Positions 7,671-15,224 are shown, counted from the stretch's first letter. The stretch: DNA of 33,088 nt from JAWUVP01 sp034112285 (GCA_034112285.1 JAWUVP010000085.1:1-33088); one strand, 5' to 3'. The notes: a model not told the origin generated them from the sequence alone. A program made the numbers and translations.

Positions 7671-8822
7671 ATGTCATATAAAATTACCTTGTTAGGGCCC
7701 TCTGGGGCAGGAAAAACGTCGCTGGTCTGCGGCCTGCAAGGACCCTTTGCGCAGGAGGTACTACTGCCGACTGTAGGTTTGAAACGTTCTATAGCAAACA
7801 TAAATAACACAGCATGGCAGGTTACCGAGGCTGGCTTTGGTGATGATAAATCTACCCCGATATTGTGTGATGGAGGTTTTCTTCGGCAAGCGGATATTAT
7901 TCTTATAATGCTCAGGTTCACATCTGATGGAAAAAAGATGCTTGAGCAGTTTAACTTTTATATGACGGCAATTTCAAAGTATCCAGGTGTCGGAGACGTT
8001 AAAATTATGCTGGTGCTGAGTCGGTTTGCGGGTGATGATATTTCTGCGCCTTCGCCCGATTTTTTATTTAACGTTCAATCAAGCGTTGAAGCTATTTATT
8101 GTGTTGATGTGAAGGCTAGATTAAATCTAGAGGGGTTTCTGCCAGCAATTGAAAATATTGTTCGTGCAAAAGCGGGTTTGGCTACGTCAGCCTATCGGGT
8201 TGATTATTACCCGATTGAATTGGCTAAAATTAGTGTTAATGTTTGTGACTTCAAGCAGCTCAGCGAAGCTGCTCAGGCTGAAGCGGCCGCTGTGAATCCT
8301 TCTGGGTGCCGCAGCTTACTTATTGTGATTGAAAAGAATCCACATGATTGGGGCTGTATGCATCCCGAACGCTACCAGCTGGTTGAAGCTGTGAAAGTGA
8401 GCCAGAGAGATGCGCCATCTAAAGCGTTATGTTCTGAAGAGCTGACCGCGACTAAAGATTGTAGTAAGACTTACCATTATCGTATCCCCAAACGTGAGCG
8501 ACAGCCCCGTGGCGCCCATCTCCCTTATGCCTATGAACAATTACACCCTTTATTGGCCGAGATGGAGGAATATGTTATTAACCCTTCGGCTGGTGAGTTT
8601 AAAAAACAAGGTATAAGGGAGTTAATTCAAGCCTTAAAAAAAGAAATTGCTGCTGTTGAGACGAAATCTACAGATTCATCTTTTTTGGCGAAGAGTCTTC
8701 TAGAAGATAAGGCGTTTTGCGCAGGCATCTTTACCCACCGCGCTAAAGACCTAGCGCAAAGATGCTTAGAAGCCTTGCAACAACAGGGGTTAGCGTCTAA
8801 GTCGGTAGCTGCTTCGCCTTAA
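7671..8822 (+). CDS. Ras/Rab-like small GTPase domain protein with helical C-terminal extension
   Basis: 383 aa. Residues 1-165 follow the Ras fold: P-loop GPSGAGKTS (9-17) with K15 and T16; switch-I PTVG with T34; a degenerate switch-II VTEAGFGDD (51-59) where Ras proteins have DTAGQ; hydrophobic strand ADIILIML (74-81); a G4 position reading LVLSRFAGDD (114-123) instead of NKxD; and a G5-like VDVKARLNLEGFL (145-157) matching the Rab SAK-x-x-x-N-V-E-E-A-F pattern. Loss of canonical G3 and G4 residues means guanine specificity and hydrolysis are uncertain. The remaining 200 residues are unknown, apart from the module at 338-369 shared with the upstream gene's product. The ATG at 7671 has no good ribosome site. 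Such eukaryotic-looking GTPases are rare in bacteria outside MglA/Rab-like host-directed proteins. Cytosolic; candidate effector by inference only. Confidence 0.7.
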   Translation: MSYKITLLGPSGAGKTSLVCGLQGPFAQEVLLPTVGLKRSIANINNTAWQVTEAGFGDDKSTPILCDGGFLRQADIILIMLRFTSDGKKMLEQFNFYMTAISKYPGVGDVKIMLVLSRFAGDDISAPSPDFLFNVQSSVEAIYCVDVKARLNLEGFLPAIENIVRAKAGLATSAYRVDYYPIELAKISVNVCDFKQLSEAAQAEAAAVNPSGCRSLLIVIEKNPHDWGCMHPERYQLVEAVKVSQRDAPSKALCSEELTATKDCSKTYHYRIPKRERQPRGAHLPYAYEQLHPLLAEMEEYVINPSAGEFKKQGIRELIQALKKEIAAVETKSTDSSFLAKSLLEDKAFCAGIFTHRAKDLAQRCLEALQQQGLASKSVAASP

Positions 8823-8850
8823 CATTATCGGGGTTCACTTTATTAGGTGC

Positions 8851-8960
8851 GGGGGTCAATATTGAAATCTGATATCAATAAGTTAAGAAGCGAATAATAT
8901 TTTATGCCAGGTATCAAGCTCGAACCCCTCTGGTTCTTGTCTGATACCTGACCCCTAGCA
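8851..8960. repeat. REP-like repeat region upstream of hipBA
   Basis: It contains GGGGTCAATATTGAAATCTG (from 8852) and a hairpin at 8908-8950. The hairpin's outer arms CAGGTATCA and TGATACCTG pair perfectly, as do the inner arms GAACC and GGTTC, with five unpaired bases between them. The GTCA...TTGAAATCTGA core recurs in reverse orientation after hipA (10548-10570), with about 20 of 23 positions matching. The end CTGACCCCTAGCA recurs after parE. This looks like an intergenic palindromic repeat family (REP/BIME type) that brackets hipBA. Confidence 0.6.
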
Positions 8961-8961
8961 G

Positions 8962-8998
8962 TTATCATGTTGAACATGATAATAAAAGTCGTTATAAT
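8962..8998 (+). promoter_or_regulatory. hipBA promoter with palindromic operator over the -35 box
   Basis: TTGAAC (8970-8975) and TATAAT (8993-8998) are separated by exactly 17 bp, a near-consensus sigma-70 promoter. A perfect inverted repeat with 10-bp arms (TTATCATGTT / AACATGATAA, one central base, 8962-8982) covers the -35 box. HipB-type antitoxins repress their own operon by binding palindromes at the promoter, so this is the likely operator. Binding here is inferred, not shown. Confidence 0.7.
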
Positions 8999-9032
8999 AT
9001 CCCTTGGCCATAAAATAATTGAATATGGATAC

Positions 9033-9048
9033 TATAATGACCATTATA
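9033..9048 (+). promoter_or_regulatory. Second palindrome overlapping the hipB start
   Basis: TATAATG and CATTATA (7-bp arms, 2-bp spacer) form a perfect inverted repeat across the probable hipB initiation codon. Its half-site differs from that of the upstream operator. It may be a second repressor site, a hairpin affecting translation, or chance in AT-rich sequence. Confidence 0.35.
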
Positions 9049-9342
9049 TTCTTGACCCCCAATGAGGTTTCCGAACAAATTTCTGTACGGATAAAGCAAA
9101 AACGCTTAACCTTGAACTTAACCCAAAAAACTGTCGCAGAGCGCTCAAGTGTGAGTCTTGGCACATTAAAAAAATTTGAAAGGACGGGACAAATTGCTTT
9201 AATCTCGCTATTGAAAATCGCGTTGGTATTAGGGGTGCTCGATCAGTTTGCCGAATTATTAACGAAAGAAAATCAGCCACTCCCAAGCTCCATCGATAAA
9301 TTGCTCGAAGAAAAACCGACACGCAAGCGAGGTAGAAAATGA
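9037..9342 (+). CDS. hipB: HipB-like HTH antitoxin/transcriptional repressor
   Basis: About 101 aa with an XRE-type helix-turn-helix: TPNEVSEQISVRIKQKRLTL leads into NLTQKTVAERSSVSLGTLKK, where Q-x-x-VAERSSVSLGTL is the recognition core. This is followed by a helical dimerisation segment (ISLLKIALVLGVLDQFAELL) and a basic tail (TRKRGRK). HipB proteins neutralise the HipA kinase and repress the operon. I favour the ATG at 9037 (MTIIFLTPNEV) because family members begin shortly before TPxE. An ATG at 9025 and a TTG at 9019 are in frame, and none has a good ribosome site. The leader from the predicted promoter is only about 15-30 nt. The gene overlaps hipA by 4 bp (ATGA), the usual translational coupling of antitoxin and toxin. 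Confidence 0.85.
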   Translation: MTIIFLTPNEVSEQISVRIKQKRLTLNLTQKTVAERSSVSLGTLKKFERTGQIALISLLKIALVLGVLDQFAELLTKENQPLPSSIDKLLEEKPTRKRGRK

Positions 9343-10526
9343 ACTTTGAACCCACAAAACAAATTCGTGTTTACTATCAACCTTTCCAGCAAAAAATATT
9401 GGTTGGCAAACTTGTTTTAAACGATCGAAGGATATTCTTTGAATATGATGCCGATTTTCTCACGCAGAACCTTAGCTTATCCCCCTTCAAACTACCCTTG
9501 CAGCCAGGCATTATTCAAGCTGATACTGCGAAGTTTGAGGGTTTGTTTGGTGTATTTAATGACAGCTTACCCGATGGTTGGGGGCGGGTTTTGCTTGATC
9601 GAAAATTAATGATGCATAACATCAATCCGTTAACCTTATCACCACTAGATAGACTTTGCTTTGTTGGTAAGCATGGCATGGGTGCATTACGTTATGAACC
9701 AGAAATAGAATCAGAGCCACACCCTCTAGAATTTGATTTAGAGACCATTGCCGATGAAGTTCGTCAATTCCAGGAAGATGATGCCGAACAATATGTCGAA
9801 AATTTATTACAGCTAGGCAGCTCTTCGGCTGGCGCTAGACCCAAAGTGCTTTTAACGATAGACAATGAACATTGGATAATAAAATTTAAATCAGCAATCG
9901 ATCAAAATGATGTCGGCGCAATAGAATACGCTTATCACTTAATGGCTAAAGCCGCTGGATTGGATGTTCCCGCGGCAAAATTATTTCCAGCAAAAAAAGG
10001 TCACGGTTTTTTTGGTGTGAAACGTTTTGATAAGATCGATGCGCAAAACGTTCATATGCATACCGTTAGTGGCTTATTGCACGCTGACCATCGCATCCCA
10101 AGTTTAGATTATCAAAGTATTCTACGCGCCACAATGCATTTAACACAAAATTTTCAAGAGTGTGAAAAACAATTTCGACACTGCGTGTTTAATGTTTTCG
10201 CTCATAATCGGGACGACCACAGCAAAAACTTTTCTTTTTTAATGGATGAAGAAGGCACGTGGAGTGTATCACCTGCTTATGATTTAACATTTTCTTCAGG
10301 TCCGAATGGAGAACACTGCACAATGCTGATGGGTGAAGGAAAAAATCCAGCCGTAGAGCAACTTTTAAAACTAGCAACCATTAGCGATATCAAAAAACAA
10401 CGCGCATTAGAAATTATCGATGAAATTAAAACGGTGGTAAGTCACTGGAATCGCTTTGCTGAAGAAGCAGAGGTAAGCGCGACATCCAAAAGGTTAATTC
10501 AAGCGACACTTAATAAGCAAGCTTAG
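9339..10526 (+). CDS. hipA: HipA-family Ser/Thr kinase toxin
   Basis: 395 aa, somewhat shorter than E. coli HipA (440). HipA kinases arrest growth by phosphorylating a translation factor (glutamyl-tRNA synthetase in E. coli); the target here is unknown. The N-terminal part has the HipA_N pattern FEGLFGVFNDSLPDGWGRVL (66-85). The ATP-loop motif SSSAGARPK (161-169) precedes a beta-3 lysine in IIKFKS (180-185). The catalytic segment is FAHNRDDHSKNFSF with N290, D292, H294, K296 and N297. The metal-binding aspartate lies in PAYDLT (D315). All key residues are present, so it should be active. It starts within the hipB stop (ATGA overlap). The pair is flanked by related inverted repeats, suggesting it moved in as a cassette. 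Confidence 0.92.
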   Translation: MNFEPTKQIRVYYQPFQQKILVGKLVLNDRRIFFEYDADFLTQNLSLSPFKLPLQPGIIQADTAKFEGLFGVFNDSLPDGWGRVLLDRKLMMHNINPLTLSPLDRLCFVGKHGMGALRYEPEIESEPHPLEFDLETIADEVRQFQEDDAEQYVENLLQLGSSSAGARPKVLLTIDNEHWIIKFKSAIDQNDVGAIEYAYHLMAKAAGLDVPAAKLFPAKKGHGFFGVKRFDKIDAQNVHMHTVSGLLHADHRIPSLDYQSILRATMHLTQNFQECEKQFRHCVFNVFAHNRDDHSKNFSFLMDEEGTWSVSPAYDLTFSSGPNGEHCTMLMGEGKNPAVEQLLKLATISDIKKQRALEIIDEIKTVVSHWNRFAEEAEVSATSKRLIQATLNKQA

Positions 10527-10573
10527 GTGTCAGATCTTGATGTTTTTGATGTCAGATTTCAAGATCTGACACC
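10526..10573 (+). repeat. REP-like 15-bp inverted repeat at the hipA stop codon
   Basis: Perfect 15-bp arms GGTGTCAGATCTTGA (10526-10540) and TCAAGATCTGACACC (10559-10573) enclose an 18-nt loop that itself contains another GATGTCAG. The left arm begins on the last base of the hipA TAG. Its reverse strand resembles the repeat upstream of hipBA. It could also form an RNA hairpin protecting or ending the hipBA transcript, but there is no T-run. Confidence 0.7.
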
Positions 10574-10592
10574 CTTCGGCTTTTCTCCGGTG

Positions 10593-10691
10593 CCGTCGTT
10601 GCAAGGAGCGTAGCGACGTGCACCCGAGGGCACAGGTCAATCTCAACATTTAACACGAGATTGCCACGCCCTACGGGCTCGCAACGACGAT
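10593..10691. repeat. Large palindromic intergenic repeat (CGTTGC...CAATCTC type)
   Basis: The outer arms CGTCGTTGC (10594-10602) and GCAACGACG (10681-10689) pair, and the inner parts GTCAATCTC and GAGATTGCC also pair around a short AT loop (ACATTTAACAC). The motif pattern, with GGAGCGTAGCGACG on one side and CGCCCTACGGGCTCG on the other, is that of the dispersed palindromic repeats seen in many proteobacterial genomes. The rest of the 361-bp gap (10692-10887) contains GGTCCCTTCGGGTTTTTC (a small CCC-TTC-GGG hairpin followed by T's at about 10752-10768, possibly a weak terminator) and then AT-rich sequence before the next gene. Confidence 0.6.
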
Positions 10692-10887
10692 ACGAAAGGA
10701 CAGTGAGAGAGTTTTCAGAGTAATTGGCGGGACTGATCTTGAAATTTTTTGGTCCCTTCGGGTTTTTCATTACCACCAAAATGAATTAAATAGTCAAGGT
10801 TGCGTTAAATAAAACAATTTCGCTTTCCGTTAATAATTAATTAAGGATAGATCTATATACTTTTATTCATAAGAATTAATAAAGTAG

Positions 10888-12480
10888 ATGAAAATGACGG
10901 GATCTAACGTTTTGGCAGCAGTTCCATTGTCTGCGCTCAGTTTAGCCACCACTTGTCCGGTACCTCCTGAGCTAACTTTTGGTGTCAGCCCTGCTGCGCA
11001 GTATTGTGCTATTTTGCCACAAAACTTAAATTTGCATATTGCAGGCTGCACAATGCCTGTAAAAAATGAGCTTATAAAGCTAATCAACCAAATCCGACAA
11101 TCAGATCCTGTTTTGAAACAATATTTTGATTTTACTTTGTCGTATCTTGAAGGATTCTCAATATTTGTAATGTCAGTTGCTGATTTTACAAAAACTCATC
11201 CGGATACGCCCGTAGATGTTCCGGCAATGTTTGCTAGCTCGATAAAAACTCTTATTATTAAAGCCGAAACCATAGCCAAACGCAGCTTAAACCTTGAGGG
11301 TGTTTTGCGTCATGAAATGCGACACGCATATTGGCTTGCGTATCATAAATATACACATGGAATATCTACTGGCACAGTTGATTGTGTTTTCCCTGAAACA
11401 AAAGCCATTCAACAAACAGTTGATGGTATGATTAAAAAAGGAGATGCGCGTGTTGATCGGTTAAACAAACTTCTTCATCAAGAATCTGGCCGTCAACTTG
11501 ATCCCAAAACGCTAGGCAAGTTTAACACACTCCGTAAAAAAGTTAGAAAATTAGCTGATCATTATTTTTATAAACGCGAACTTATTATGGATAAAGCTAC
11601 CCAACGAACTTATATAATTGGGAAAGAATATGAGCTGGGTGATCTGCCACAGACTTTGCTCGGCAAGGTAAAAGTTATTGGTTACACAAAATCAGGTATA
11701 GAAGTACAGATATTAGATCCCTTGCGTTGTTTGGTGTTATCTGTTGAATTAACGAAACGTCTTATTCATGCGCCGGGCAACTTTGCTAAAAACAAACATC
11801 GTTTTGAGCGAGAAGCCTATTTATATCAGCATATCCCCGTGCATTTAATTAGCATTTATTACAAAGAATTGTTTGCTTATACTCAAGACCTTAGTAGACA
11901 AAGCATGTATTTTCCACACCCGCGAATTGATGGGAAACAACCAGATTTTAAAACAGCAACGGAGTTAACTATTGCTGAAATCCGGGTGATTATTGTCGAT
12001 AATGAAGCAATGGCTAATTTTGTGAAATATTCTTCGCCAAAAATACTGTTTGATACTTTACAGGATGTATATAACAATCCGGGTATGTTTAAAATTGGTT
12101 ATGATGAATTAAGATATGCGTTAACAAATGCAATAAAACATGGGGTGAATTCGGGGGAGGCAAGCCTTATGTGGGCAAGGTTAGAAGCTCTGGAACATGA
12201 TCAGCTTAATGCATGCCGATCATATATGCGGGCATTTAAACAACAAGCAGCTTTTTATTTTGATGATTATCTTACCTGCTTGGAACAGCTTACAGCCGAG
12301 AGGCATAGGGGAGATGCAAAAATTATATGTCAAAAAGCTTTGGCCAAATATCGAGCCAGATACAATAGGATGCCGTTACATCAACCAGAGGTTCGCCAAA
12401 CATTTCATGATGCTTACCTAGCACCATTAGAGGAATGGCGTCAGGAAATTGCCTCATTCAGGCGAGGCCCGGGTAGATAG
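10888..12480 (+). CDS. Large unknown protein with HExxH zinc-metallopeptidase motif
   Basis: 530 aa. The segment GVLRHEMRHAYW places a zincin motif H142-E143-x-x-H146 in a helix, preceded by hydrophobic residues as is usual. A third zinc ligand may be E307 or E309 in HRFEREAYLYQH, a gluzincin-like arrangement of distant Glu followed by Ala-Tyr. The spacing (about 160 residues) is long, so this is tentative. Residues 430-510 are helical with TPR-like texture (GEASLMWARLEALEHDQLNA). The N-terminus (residues 5-22) is mildly hydrophobic but not a clean signal peptide. The ATG at 11053 (M56, MPVKNELIKL) is an alternative start, and neither has a strong ribosome site. It is the last gene of the island, between the hipBA repeats and parC. 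The peptidase role is inferred from one motif. Confidence 0.6.
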   Translation: MKMTGSNVLAAVPLSALSLATTCPVPPELTFGVSPAAQYCAILPQNLNLHIAGCTMPVKNELIKLINQIRQSDPVLKQYFDFTLSYLEGFSIFVMSVADFTKTHPDTPVDVPAMFASSIKTLIIKAETIAKRSLNLEGVLRHEMRHAYWLAYHKYTHGISTGTVDCVFPETKAIQQTVDGMIKKGDARVDRLNKLLHQESGRQLDPKTLGKFNTLRKKVRKLADHYFYKRELIMDKATQRTYIIGKEYELGDLPQTLLGKVKVIGYTKSGIEVQILDPLRCLVLSVELTKRLIHAPGNFAKNKHRFEREAYLYQHIPVHLISIYYKELFAYTQDLSRQSMYFPHPRIDGKQPDFKTATELTIAEIRVIIVDNEAMANFVKYSSPKILFDTLQDVYNNPGMFKIGYDELRYALTNAIKHGVNSGEASLMWARLEALEHDQLNACRSYMRAFKQQAAFYFDDYLTCLEQLTAERHRGDAKIICQKALAKYRARYNRMPLHQPEVRQTFHDAYLAPLEEWRQEIASFRRGPGR

Positions 12481-12574
12481 GGGGTATTATGCGTATTCAA
12501 GCGCAAGCTTCTGTCATGGGCTTTCCCTCTGGTCTTTTGAATTAAATTCTCAAAACCTCCCTCACAAAACACCA

Positions 12575-12605
12575 TTGGACAAACAATTTCATTTTCCGCT
12601 ACAAT
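12575..12605 (+). promoter_or_regulatory. Possible parC promoter
   Basis: TTGGAC (12575-12580) and TACAAT (12600-12605) lie in the gap before parC. The spacing is 19 bp, or 18 bp if TGGACA is taken as the -35 box. It would give a leader of about 30 nt. It indicates that parC has its own promoter despite parE lying upstream. Confidence 0.4.
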
Positions 12606-12641
12606 CACCCTCATTAACCCAAACGAACGAATGGACCCCGT

Positions 12642-14888
12642 ATGAGTGAAGATAACCTAGTCATTGAAGCTGTGGAATCGCAGCCGCTGAGCTTATTTGC
12701 TGAGCAAGCCTACCTAAATTATTCCATGTATGTCATTTTAGACCGCGCCCTGCCCCATATTGGCGATGGTTTGAAGCCGGTGCAGCGGCGTATTGTGTAT
12801 GCTATGTCGGAGCTGGGCTTAAAGTCGACCGCTAAGTATAAGAAATCGGCGCGTACCATTGGTGACGTGTTGGGTAAATTCCATCCGCATGGTGATGCGG
12901 CGTGTTATGAAGCCATGGTGTTGATGGCGCAAGACTTTTCGTATCGCTATACCTTGGTTGATGGCCAGGGCAACTGGGGCTCGCCTGATGATCCTAAATC
13001 GTTTGCTGCCATGCGGTATACCGAGGCGAAATTGTCGAAATATTCGCAGGCGTTGTTGTCTGAATTGGGCCAAGGCACGGTTGATTGGTCACCTAATTTT
13101 GATGGCACGTTAGACGAGCCCAAAACCTTGCCGGCACGCGTGCCTAATCTATTGCTCAACGGCACCACCGGCATTGCCGTGGGCATGGCCACCGATATTC
13201 CGCCGCACAATTTAAACGAAGTGGTTAATGCCTGCATTCATTTGCTGGATAACCCTAAAGCCACGCTGCAAGAACTTTGCCAATTTGTGCCGGGGCCAGA
13301 TTACCCTACCGAAGCAGAAATTATTACCCCGCTGGCTGAATTACAAGAAATGTATGCCACGGGCCATGGCAGCATTCGTGCTCGCGCCGTGTTTGAAATA
13401 GAAAATGGTGAGGTGGTGATTACCGCCCTGCCGCATCAAGTGTCGGGTGCTAAAATTATTGAGCAAATTGCCGCGCAAATGCAAGCCAAAAAATTACCCA
13501 TGGTCGATGATGTGCGTGATGAGTCCGATCACGAAAATGCCGTGCGGGTGGTGATTTCACCGCGCTCAAACAGAGTGGATGTTAATGCCATTATGTCGCA
13601 TTTGTTTTCTACCACCGATTTAGAGCGTACCTACCGGGTAAACATGAATGTGATTGGCCTTAACGGCAAGCCACAAGTAAAAAGTTTGCCAACAATTTTA
13701 AATGAATGGTTAAAGTTTCGCACCGAAACCGTCACCAGACGTTTGCAATATCGCTTAGAAAAAGTCACCAAGCGCTTACATATTTTAGAAGGCTTATTGG
13801 TCGCCTTTTTAAACTTGGATGAAGTGATTCGCATTATCCGTTATGAAGATGCGCCTAAAGCCGCTTTAATTGAAACGTTCAAACTGACCGATACGCAAGC
13901 CGAAGCGATCTTAGAATTGAAGTTACGCCACTTGGCCAAACTTGAAGAACAAAAAATTACCGGCGAGCAAGCCGAGCTGGCGGCAGAAAAAGCTAACTTG
14001 GAACAAACGTTAGGATCCAAAGCGCGCATGAAAACCTTGGTGAAAAAAGAATTGCAACAAGCCGTTGCAGAATATGGTGATGAACGGCGCTCGCCTATTG
14101 TAACGCGTGAAGAGGCTGCGGCCATTGATATGACCAAGCTCACACCGGCAGAATCTGTTACGGTGGTGCTATCCGAAGCGGGTTGGGCCCGTTCTGCTAA
14201 AGGCCACGATGTTGATCCTAAAGCGTTAAATTATAAATCGGGTGATAAATTTAAATCGGCGGCGCAGGGTAAGAGTAACCAGCCGGCTATCTTTTTTGAT
14301 GCTAGCGGGCGAGCCTTTTCTTTGCTGGCCAGTTCATTGCCCTCTGCGCGTAGCTTGGGCGAGCCGTTAACCAGCCGAGTAAAATCAAATGCCGGTGGTT
14401 TTGATGAAGTGATTATGGGTAACAGTGACGATAAAGTGTTGCTGGCCTCTGATGCGGGTTACGGTTTTGTGGGCACGATTGAAGATTTGATTACTAAAAA
14501 CAAAAGCGGTAAAGCGGTGCTTAAAGTGCCGGAGGGCGGCCATGTGCTAACGATTTACCCGGTGAACGATTTGAAAAAAGATTTAATTGTGGCGGTGAGT
14601 AATATTGGCCGGTTATTGATTTTCCCTGTTGGCGAATTGCCTGAGTTGGCAAAAGGTAAGGGTAATAAAATTATCAATATTCCTAGCGCGAAGTTTAAAA
14701 CGAAAGAAGAGTTTGTGGTGGATGTTGCGGTGGTTAATCCGAAACAAAATATTAAGCTTTATTCGGGTGGGCGTCATATTACGTTGAAACATAAAGATTT
14801 AGAACATTATTATGGGCAGCGGGCGCAGCGGGGTAATAAATTGCCGCGTGGGTATCAGCGGGTGAGTCAATTAGAGGTTTGTGAGTAG
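12642..14888 (+). CDS. parC: DNA topoisomerase IV subunit A
   Basis: 748 aa, the usual ParC length, matching the E. coli protein along its whole length. It cleaves and rejoins DNA with catalytic Y126 in AAMRYTEAKL. It also shows LPHIGDGLKPVQRRIVYAM (38-55), GQGNWGSPDDPKS (108-120), the SNRVDV/HLFSTTDLE segment and the gate region RLHILEGLLVAFLN. The C-terminal domain has degenerate beta-pinwheel blades (SAKGHDVDP, SNQPAIFF, SDAGYGFVGT, GKGNKIINIPSA). At the quinolone-contact position (E. coli Ser80) it reads HPHGDAACYE, so the serine is alanine (A86); the second contact acid (E90) is kept. It is on the same strand as parE and separated from it by the 8-kb island. The ATG has only a weak ribosome site. 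Confidence 0.97.
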   Translation: MSEDNLVIEAVESQPLSLFAEQAYLNYSMYVILDRALPHIGDGLKPVQRRIVYAMSELGLKSTAKYKKSARTIGDVLGKFHPHGDAACYEAMVLMAQDFSYRYTLVDGQGNWGSPDDPKSFAAMRYTEAKLSKYSQALLSELGQGTVDWSPNFDGTLDEPKTLPARVPNLLLNGTTGIAVGMATDIPPHNLNEVVNACIHLLDNPKATLQELCQFVPGPDYPTEAEIITPLAELQEMYATGHGSIRARAVFEIENGEVVITALPHQVSGAKIIEQIAAQMQAKKLPMVDDVRDESDHENAVRVVISPRSNRVDVNAIMSHLFSTTDLERTYRVNMNVIGLNGKPQVKSLPTILNEWLKFRTETVTRRLQYRLEKVTKRLHILEGLLVAFLNLDEVIRIIRYEDAPKAALIETFKLTDTQAEAILELKLRHLAKLEEQKITGEQAELAAEKANLEQTLGSKARMKTLVKKELQQAVAEYGDERRSPIVTREEAAAIDMTKLTPAESVTVVLSEAGWARSAKGHDVDPKALNYKSGDKFKSAAQGKSNQPAIFFDASGRAFSLLASSLPSARSLGEPLTSRVKSNAGGFDEVIMGNSDDKVLLASDAGYGFVGTIEDLITKNKSGKAVLKVPEGGHVLTIYPVNDLKKDLIVAVSNIGRLLIFPVGELPELAKGKGNKIINIPSAKFKTKEEFVVDVAVVNPKQNIKLYSGGRHITLKHKDLEHYYGQRAQRGNKLPRGYQRVSQLEVCE

Positions 14889-14900
14889 GCGTTTGGGTTT

Positions 14901-15005
14901 GCGCGATGAACGCCACCTTTGCAAGCCACGCCGTGAATACGTCCCTGTAGGCTCCGCACCGGCGTCCTGCCGGCGAGGGGCTTGAAAAGGTAGCATTCAT
15001 CGCGC
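14901..15005. repeat. Large imperfect inverted repeat after parC
   Basis: Two 25-nt arms (14901-14925, beginning GCGCGATGAACGCC, and 14981-15005, ending GCATTCATCGCGC) match at 22 of 25 positions. The 55-nt centre includes GAATACGTCCCTGTAGGCTC and a GCCGGCGAGG hairpin. It is more GC-rich than the flanks and looks like a dispersed intergenic palindrome that can fold as RNA. Further on, GAGC/GCTC (15037-15051) followed by T-rich sequence (15057-15073) may act as a weak terminator. The rest, to 15224, is AT-rich and holds nothing else recognisable. An open frame on the minus strand here is an artefact of the repeat. Confidence 0.6.
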
Positions 15006-15224
15006 CCGCAAAGCCTGTGTGGGGTGGGGGGAGAAGGAGCTCGCTGCGCTCGGATGTTTTTGATTTTTTCTTTGTCGCTTTGCTTCTTGAAAAATAAGGA
15101 GCTTTGGCTATTTCAATTTTATTGTTATGATAAATGGACTCGAACGGCATTATTTGGTTAATAAAAATAATAATCGACATGAATAAGTGTTTGTATTGGC
15201 TTAATTAATGTCGGAGACACTATT

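Noticed and set aside
14779..15180. 133-codon open frame on the minus strand after parC
   Set aside because: It runs through the parC end and the inverted repeat, with low-complexity translation and no start signals.
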